A stretch of DNA of 64,000 bases, from NCBI RefSeq assembly GCF_003339505.1, contig NZ_QPIW01000019.1:1-64000 (forward strand). The letters run 5' to 3'. Position numbers and translations under genes: made by a program. Each line of letters begins with the position of its first letter. Within the stretch, counting starts at the first letter, position 1. Shown one piece after another: positions 59,681 through 64,000 of this stretch. Source of the stretch: Runella aurantiaca. GTDB lineage: Bacteria > Bacteroidota > Bacteroidia > Cytophagales > Spirosomataceae. The notes under the pieces were generated by a model, which did no database searches, was not told where the DNA came from, and saw only the letters and a program-made list of their open reading frames with translations.

Positions 59681-60520
59681 TTATTCACTCATCGTTTGCC
59701 GTGATTTGCGGCTCACTACTTGTATCTCGTCGCCAATCTTTAAAACTCCACTCTGATTGGTCATTACATTTTGTCCAAAGAAAATCTTGTTGTTACGTTT
59801 GCGGTACATCGACAGCGTTTTGAGCGGTTCTTTCCCCACAATTTCACCTTTTTCAGGGTCAACGGTGGTCAGAATACAACGTGCGCAGGGTTTTACCCCA
59901 TAAAATGCCAATTTACCAATCGTAAATTCGTACCATTGGTCTTCGTCATAAGGTATTCCACCTTCAAAAACCAGATTGGGGCGAAACCGTATCATAGAAA
60001 CTGATTCGGGCAGGCGAGTGTTTAAATCATCTAAGGAAGATTGGCCAATTATCAAAAACGGAAACCCATCCGCAAAGCTCACATTGGCATCGAAAGGGGC
60101 ATAATTGGAATCAGCAAGACGAGGCGAAGTATCGGGTAGATACACCAACCGCGCCGAAAAGCCGAGCGTTTCGCTCAACCAACGGTTTGAGGCATCATTG
60201 ACGATGAAGGCCTCTATTTGGTCGTCCCACACGGTCACCGTTAACAAATCAAAAGTTTCAGGCTGAAAAGGAACAATGAGCGCGCTCAAATCCCGCGTGC
60301 GATGGCTCAGCTGCAAACCAATGTCCGTCAGGGTCACCTCAATCAGCGCCATGTTTGGGTAGCTGCGCTGGGTTACAAAACGGTTGTTATCGTCAATAAT
60401 CAACCAGCGGCGGTCGTAGCGCAGGCCGCGCTCTTCCACCTGAGCGTGCGTGAGGCGAATCGCCCCCAACGATTTTACGGGATAAATGAAGATTTCGGAG
60501 AGGATGAGAGCAGACGTCAT
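59681..60520 (-). CDS. MOSC domain protein (molybdenum cofactor sulfurase-like)
   Basis: A 279-residue protein with an N-terminal MOSC beta-barrel domain (LSEIFIYPVKSLGAIRLTHAQVEERGLRYDRRWLIID) and the C-terminal MOSC domain. The conserved Cys in the motif VKPCARCILTTVDPEKG (about 210-226) and RPNLVFEGGIPYDED are present. Related proteins (MOCOS C-terminus, mARC, YcbX) bind Mo-cofactor and reduce N-hydroxylated substrates. The ATG at 60520 is chosen over 60631. It is divergent from yjjG, with 35 bases between ATGs. Confidence 0.9.
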   Translation of the reverse strand: MTSALILSEIFIYPVKSLGAIRLTHAQVEERGLRYDRRWLIIDDNNRFVTQRSYPNMALIEVTLTDIGLQLSHRTRDLSALIVPFQPETFDLLTVTVWDDQIEAFIVNDASNRWLSETLGFSARLVYLPDTSPRLADSNYAPFDANVSFADGFPFLIIGQSSLDDLNTRLPESVSMIRFRPNLVFEGGIPYDEDQWYEFTIGKLAFYGVKPCARCILTTVDPEKGEIVGKEPLKTLSMYRKRNNKIFFGQNVMTNQSGVLKIGDEIQVVSRKSRQTMSE

Positions 60521-60555
60521 TCTTGTTTGTAGATTTGCACAAAACTCGTTATTCA

Positions 60556-61254
60556 ATGCCAAAATACAAACACCTATTTTTTGATCTTGACCACACGCTG
60601 TGGGATTTTGAGCGTAATTCGTCCGAATCATTGACCGATATTTACCACGGCTTTGAACTCATCAATCACGGGGTTATGTCGCTGGGTGATTTTGTGCGGG
60701 CATTCCTCGAAATCAACACAAAACTGTGGGACGATTTTGATCATGGTCGTATTGCCCATAGTTATATTCGTGAGCACCGTTTCCGACTGGTTTTTGAAGC
60801 CCTGAACGTTAAAAATGTGGCTTTTGGCAGCGCTTTGGGCGAGGAATATTTAAAATTACTTCCACAAAAATCGCACTTGCTCGACGGAGCCGTTGAGCTG
60901 TTGGAGTATTGTGCAAGCAAAGATTACCAACTCCACATCGTTACCAATGGTTTTGATTCCATTCAGGCGTCTAAAATGCAAAGTTCTGGGATTCATCATT
61001 ATTTTCAACAGGTGGTGACCAATGAAAAAGCGGGAGCAAAAAAACCCGACGCACAGATTTTTGCGTATGCCTTACAAGCCGCCGACGCACAACCCCATGA
61101 AAGTCTGATGATTGGTGACAATTGGCAGGCAGACATTCTTGGTGCATTACGTTTTGGGATGGATGCCGCCTTTTATAACCCCAAGAAATTGGTTTTTGAC
61201 CAACAACCTACCTACGACGTACAGCACCTAGACGAGTTGAAATCAGTTTTGTGA
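60556..61254 (+). CDS. yjjG: HAD-family noncanonical pyrimidine nucleotidase
   Basis: A 232-residue haloacid dehalogenase phosphatase. Motif I FFDLDHTLWDF (residues 8-18) holds the nucleophile and acid Asp pair; motif II is IVTNGFDS; motif III Lys lies in GAKKPDAQIF; motif IV is MIGDNWQADI with the metal-binding Asp. The layout matches YjjG/YfnB, which dephosphorylates damaged pyrimidine nucleotides. The ATG at 60556 gives the family N-terminus. It overlaps the convergent patatin gene by 12 bases. Confidence 0.9.
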   Translation: MPKYKHLFFDLDHTLWDFERNSSESLTDIYHGFELINHGVMSLGDFVRAFLEINTKLWDDFDHGRIAHSYIREHRFRLVFEALNVKNVAFGSALGEEYLKLLPQKSHLLDGAVELLEYCASKDYQLHIVTNGFDSIQASKMQSSGIHHYFQQVVTNEKAGAKKPDAQIFAYALQAADAQPHESLMIGDNWQADILGALRFGMDAAFYNPKKLVFDQQPTYDVQHLDELKSVL

Positions 61255-62328
61255 AACGACGGTCGAAGGAGCGCAAAAATCACCAACGCATTTTTTGCCG
61301 CTCCCAATCAACACATTTTTCTCGGCCTCTGATAGCTTTCGCACTTTAGCCCCAATGTTCTGAAAATCAATCGAAATGGTCCGTTTTAAATCTTCGGGGC
61401 GGAAATTGTAGCGGTTGGCCGCCTCAGACACCAAAGTATAAAAAGCGCCCATGTACGTTTTGAAACTGCGAATGGGATAAGACGCCAACTCAAAACCTTG
61501 GGTATCCGCTTTGATTTGCTCGGCACTTTCAAGCCTCAACCCCAAGGTTTCGGCGTTGAAAACGGGCGTTTCGGGCGGCAGATTAGGCTGCGGGGTGCTT
61601 AAATAACGATTTTGGTCAAAAAGCCCAATGGGATAATTCATCAACAAGCCGCCATCGACCAACACATCTGCAGGAATCGTGCGCGGCGGCCGCTGGTGAA
61701 ATCGACCCGTACTATCCATAAACACGGCACAATAATACAACGGAATCGACATCGAAGCCCGCACGGCGTCGGCAATGACCAAGTCGGGAAACTTCTCATA
61801 CGAAAGCACCATCGACTTTTGTTTGGTCAGGTTCGTAACCGTCACATACAAGTCTTTGTAGCAACTATCTCGTTGGGTAAGCGCGTGCAATTGACCAAAA
61901 GTCAAATGGGTAACACCCGTTTTTTGTTCTATCTTCTGGGCTATCCACTTACGAAAAGCGTCTCCCTTATACCAACCAAAACGCTCAATCAAACGCTGTG
62001 TGCCACCCACAAAAATGTATTGCCCATCGTTGAAGGATTGAATTTTCATTTCCGAAACCAACTCGGTCAGCTCTGCCGCTGAATAGCCCACCGCCAGCAA
62101 CGACGCCTGAATGGCTCCTGCCGACGTGCCCCCCACACGCCAAATATCTTTCAAAAAGCCGCGTTGCTCCAATTCTTGAATCGCTCCGCAGTAGGCAATT
62201 CCGCGAATACCGCCGCCTTCCAAGACCAGATTATGGTATTTTTGTTGCGCAACAGAAGAATATGAAAGGAGAAAAAATACGCAAACAAGCCCAGTTTTGG
62301 CCCACAGGACGAACACTTTTTGGAACAT
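61243..62328 (-). CDS. Exported patatin-like phospholipase
   Basis: A 361-residue protein with a signal peptide (about 1-28, ending VAQQ). The patatin core contains the oxyanion-hole GGGIRG (about 38-43), the nucleophile elbow GTSAG (about 67-71, G-x-S-x-G) and the Asp of the dyad in VDGGLLMNYP (about 221-230). It would hydrolyse acyl esters of lipids outside the cytoplasm, at an envelope membrane or secreted. Convergent overlap with yjjG. Confidence 0.92.
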   Translation of the reverse strand: MFQKVFVLWAKTGLVCVFFLLSYSSVAQQKYHNLVLEGGGIRGIAYCGAIQELEQRGFLKDIWRVGGTSAGAIQASLLAVGYSAAELTELVSEMKIQSFNDGQYIFVGGTQRLIERFGWYKGDAFRKWIAQKIEQKTGVTHLTFGQLHALTQRDSCYKDLYVTVTNLTKQKSMVLSYEKFPDLVIADAVRASMSIPLYYCAVFMDSTGRFHQRPPRTIPADVLVDGGLLMNYPIGLFDQNRYLSTPQPNLPPETPVFNAETLGLRLESAEQIKADTQGFELASYPIRSFKTYMGAFYTLVSEAANRYNFRPEDLKRTISIDFQNIGAKVRKLSEAEKNVLIGSGKKCVGDFCAPSTVVSQN

Positions 62329-62402
62329 AAAAACGTTTTTTGTTTAGAACGGTTTATTATAGAAAAAATTGAATGAGAATGAGGCAGATTATACATTCTA
62401 AG

Positions 62403-64000
62403 ATGATTTTACGTGGTTTTCTGCGCTGGTCTGTGCCGCTGAGCCTTTGCTTCATTTGCGTGGTTATGGGGTTTAAATCGTTTGGTCAAACGTTTTCATT
62501 TCGTTGGGATAACTCCGCAAAAGTTCTCAAAAACAACGCCCCCATCCTCAACCCTTGGGCGGGCGGCCTCAACAGCGCCCAATTCTCAAAAATGCACCTC
62601 AACGACGACGGCACGGAAGATTTGGTCATCTTCGACCGTAGCAGTCAGCAGGTGTCTACTTTTTTGGCCGTTCACCAAGCCAACGTAATCACTTGGCAAC
62701 ATGCTCCCCAATACGAAGTAAAATTCCCGTCCAACCTGCTGTATTGGATGTTGCTGGTCGATTATGACCGCGATGGCCGCAAAGATTTGTTTACCAGTAC
62801 CGTAGCAGGCATTCGTGTTTTCCGCAACATTCCCGCCACTGATGGTTTTTCTTGGTCGCTTGTGGCCGACCCTCTTCTGACGCAGGGTTTTTCTGGAAAC
62901 ATAAATCTGTACGTTCCGTCCACCGATTTACCTGCTATTACCGACGTCGACGATGATGGCGATATCGACATTCTTACCTTCGATTTTACGGGTGCTTCTT
63001 TGGAACTACACCAAAATTTAAGCAAAGAGCAAAACAGCACACAGCCGTTTGTCTTCCGAAAAGTAACCACCAATTGGGGCCGTTTTACGGCCACCTCTTC
63101 GTGCGACAAATATGAACTCAATCTGGAGCCCGCCGGCACAGAAGTGCAAGCTCCTGAACAAGTACGCACAAACGCTGCAACCCTCAGCGAAGCATTGGGC
63201 GGGCCCCTGTCAAACGCTAAAATTCAGCACGCTGGCAATACGCTTTGGGTCGGCGATATAGACGGCGATGGCCGCAAAGACATTTTACACGGCCACGTGG
63301 CCTGCAACAACGTGACGTTGCTCAAAAACGTAGGCGGCAACGGCATGGCGGCGCTGATCGGCAGTGTACAATCAAATTTCCCCGCCCAAGCCCCCATTAA
63401 CTACCCCTTTTTTCCTTCGGCATATATCGAAGATTTGGACGGCGACGGGATTCAGGATTTGGTAGCCTCGCCGAGTAGCACGGATATTGCGAGCAACTCA
63501 CTGATTAATTTACGGCAATCCAATTGGTTTTACCGAAACGAAGGCACGGCGCTCAAGCCCAACTTTGTGTATCGTCAGCCTGATTTTTTGCAGGACGGGA
63601 TGATTGATTTAGGAGAAAACGCCACACCCGCCCTTGCCGATATTGACGGCGACGGCGACTTGGATTTAGTGGTAGGCTACGGAGGGCTTCGCACGCAAAC
63701 TGGCTATCGGTCAAGTCTTCAATTGTATCGAAATACGGGAACGGCCACGCAAGCTCAGTTTGAGTTGGTCAGCACCGATTTTCAGAACTTGGGCAATCAA
63801 CTCTTCAGCAAAGAAAACCTCATGCCAGTCAATACCAAACCGTTTTTTGCCGACCTCAACGGCGACGGAACGCTTGATTTGGGTTTTTGGGCCAATACGT
63901 TTAAAGGCATGGACATTCGATTTGTGCCTAACACCTCCCCCCGAGGAGCGGCAATGCAGCTGGACACCACCCGTTTGACCAAACTCCCCAATCCAGTCAA
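62403..64000 (+). CDS. FG-GAP/VCBS-repeat secreted protein, truncated by the window end
   Basis: The frame from the ATG at 62403 is open for 532 codons to the end of the window. It starts with a signal peptide (MILRGFLRWSVPLSLCFICVVMGFKSFGQ). The body consists of FG-GAP/VCBS repeats with Ca2+-type loops: DYDRDGRKDL, DVDDDGDIDI, DIDGDGRKDI, DLDGDGIQDL, DIDGDGDLDL and DLNGDGTLDL. The propeller is likely a surface adhesin or secreted enzyme domain; a C-terminal T9SS sorting domain would be expected beyond the window but is not seen. It starts 74 bases from the divergent patatin gene. Confidence 0.85.
   Translation, partial: MILRGFLRWSVPLSLCFICVVMGFKSFGQTFSFRWDNSAKVLKNNAPILNPWAGGLNSAQFSKMHLNDDGTEDLVIFDRSSQQVSTFLAVHQANVITWQHAPQYEVKFPSNLLYWMLLVDYDRDGRKDLFTSTVAGIRVFRNIPATDGFSWSLVADPLLTQGFSGNINLYVPSTDLPAITDVDDDGDIDILTFDFTGASLELHQNLSKEQNSTQPFVFRKVTTNWGRFTATSSCDKYELNLEPAGTEVQAPEQVRTNAATLSEALGGPLSNAKIQHAGNTLWVGDIDGDGRKDILHGHVACNNVTLLKNVGGNGMAALIGSVQSNFPAQAPINYPFFPSAYIEDLDGDGIQDLVASPSSTDIASNSLINLRQSNWFYRNEGTALKPNFVYRQPDFLQDGMIDLGENATPALADIDGDGDLDLVVGYGGLRTQTGYRSSLQLYRNTGTATQAQFELVSTDFQNLGNQLFSKENLMPVNTKPFFADLNGDGTLDLGFWANTFKGMDIRFVPNTSPRGAAMQLDTTRLTKLPNPV

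Noticed and set aside
1-64000. tRNA, rRNA, insertion sequences, integrases and prophage genes
   Set aside because: I looked through intergenic sequence and protein products and saw no cloverleaf-forming gene, transposase or phage structural protein. A tRNAscan or ISfinder run would be decisive.

Overview
The window looks like a chromosome segment of a Bacteroidota bacterium of the order Cytophagales (Runella/Spirosoma/Dyadobacter-like; inference). The support is a type IX secretion substrate with a gliding-type C-terminal domain (45465-47840), a PorP/SprF-family protein (56953-57960), a CrtD/CrtI-type carotenoid desaturase, GH92, many SusD-free but signal-peptide-bearing periplasmic enzymes, and promoters with the Bacteroidota TTTG-N~20-TAnnTTTG pattern rather than -35/-10 boxes. 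I found no tRNA, rRNA, CRISPR array, integrase or transposase.

Layout. 1-8050: beta-propeller protein, then an amino-sugar block on the + strand (Tat-exported Gfo/Idh/MocA oxidoreductase, FucP-type sugar permease, NagA, NagB-like protein, exported oxidoreductase). 8100-17520: minus-strand genes for RimO, a small outer-membrane-like protein, a heme-motif FG-GAP lipoprotein, GH13 amylase, riboflavin synthase, RmlA, a TSGGSI-repeat (DUF4097-like) protein and NhaD. 17567-25238: a CBS protein and a complete Na+-translocating NADH:quinone oxidoreductase operon nqrABCDEF-apbE, with a convergent small Cys-rich membrane protein that resembles the maturation factor NqrM. NhaD (Na+/H+ antiporter) and Nqr (Na+ pump) being neighbours points to a sodium-cycle region.

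25500-36200: M1 metallopeptidase, a secreted monooxygenase/metallo-hydrolase pair divergent from an AraC regulator, a PD-(D/E)XK-like protein, ArgH, an unrecognised class II aminoacyl-tRNA-synthetase-like protein co-oriented with RecX, an ACS-type MFS transporter and a cytochrome c. 36283-39224: DUF4129, DUF4350 and MoxR genes. 39313-42430: a probable metal-responsive pair with a palindromic operator over its promoter, another oxidoreductase, a cold-shock protein with a long leader and a PspC protein. 42458-50163: uridine kinase, CysS, DUF192, a T9SS substrate and GH92 alpha-mannosidase.

50281-51586 is the clearest accessory cassette: two tightly spaced AT-rich genes (DUF6978-like, then DUF1828/DUF1829) closed by a perfect 20-bp hairpin. 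The rest (51645-64000) is lipid/RNA-modification housekeeping (CDP-alcohol transferase, RlmN, DoxX, MDR reductase), a lipoprotein convergent with the SprF-family gene, the carotenoid desaturase, MOSC, YjjG, patatin, and a FG-GAP protein running off the end.

Throughout, intergenic space is occupied by several families of imperfect palindromes. One of them (AACCACAGAG type) apparently supplies the hydrophobic core of the SprF-family signal peptide, and a perfect 28-bp palindrome sits inside the DUF192 coding sequence.
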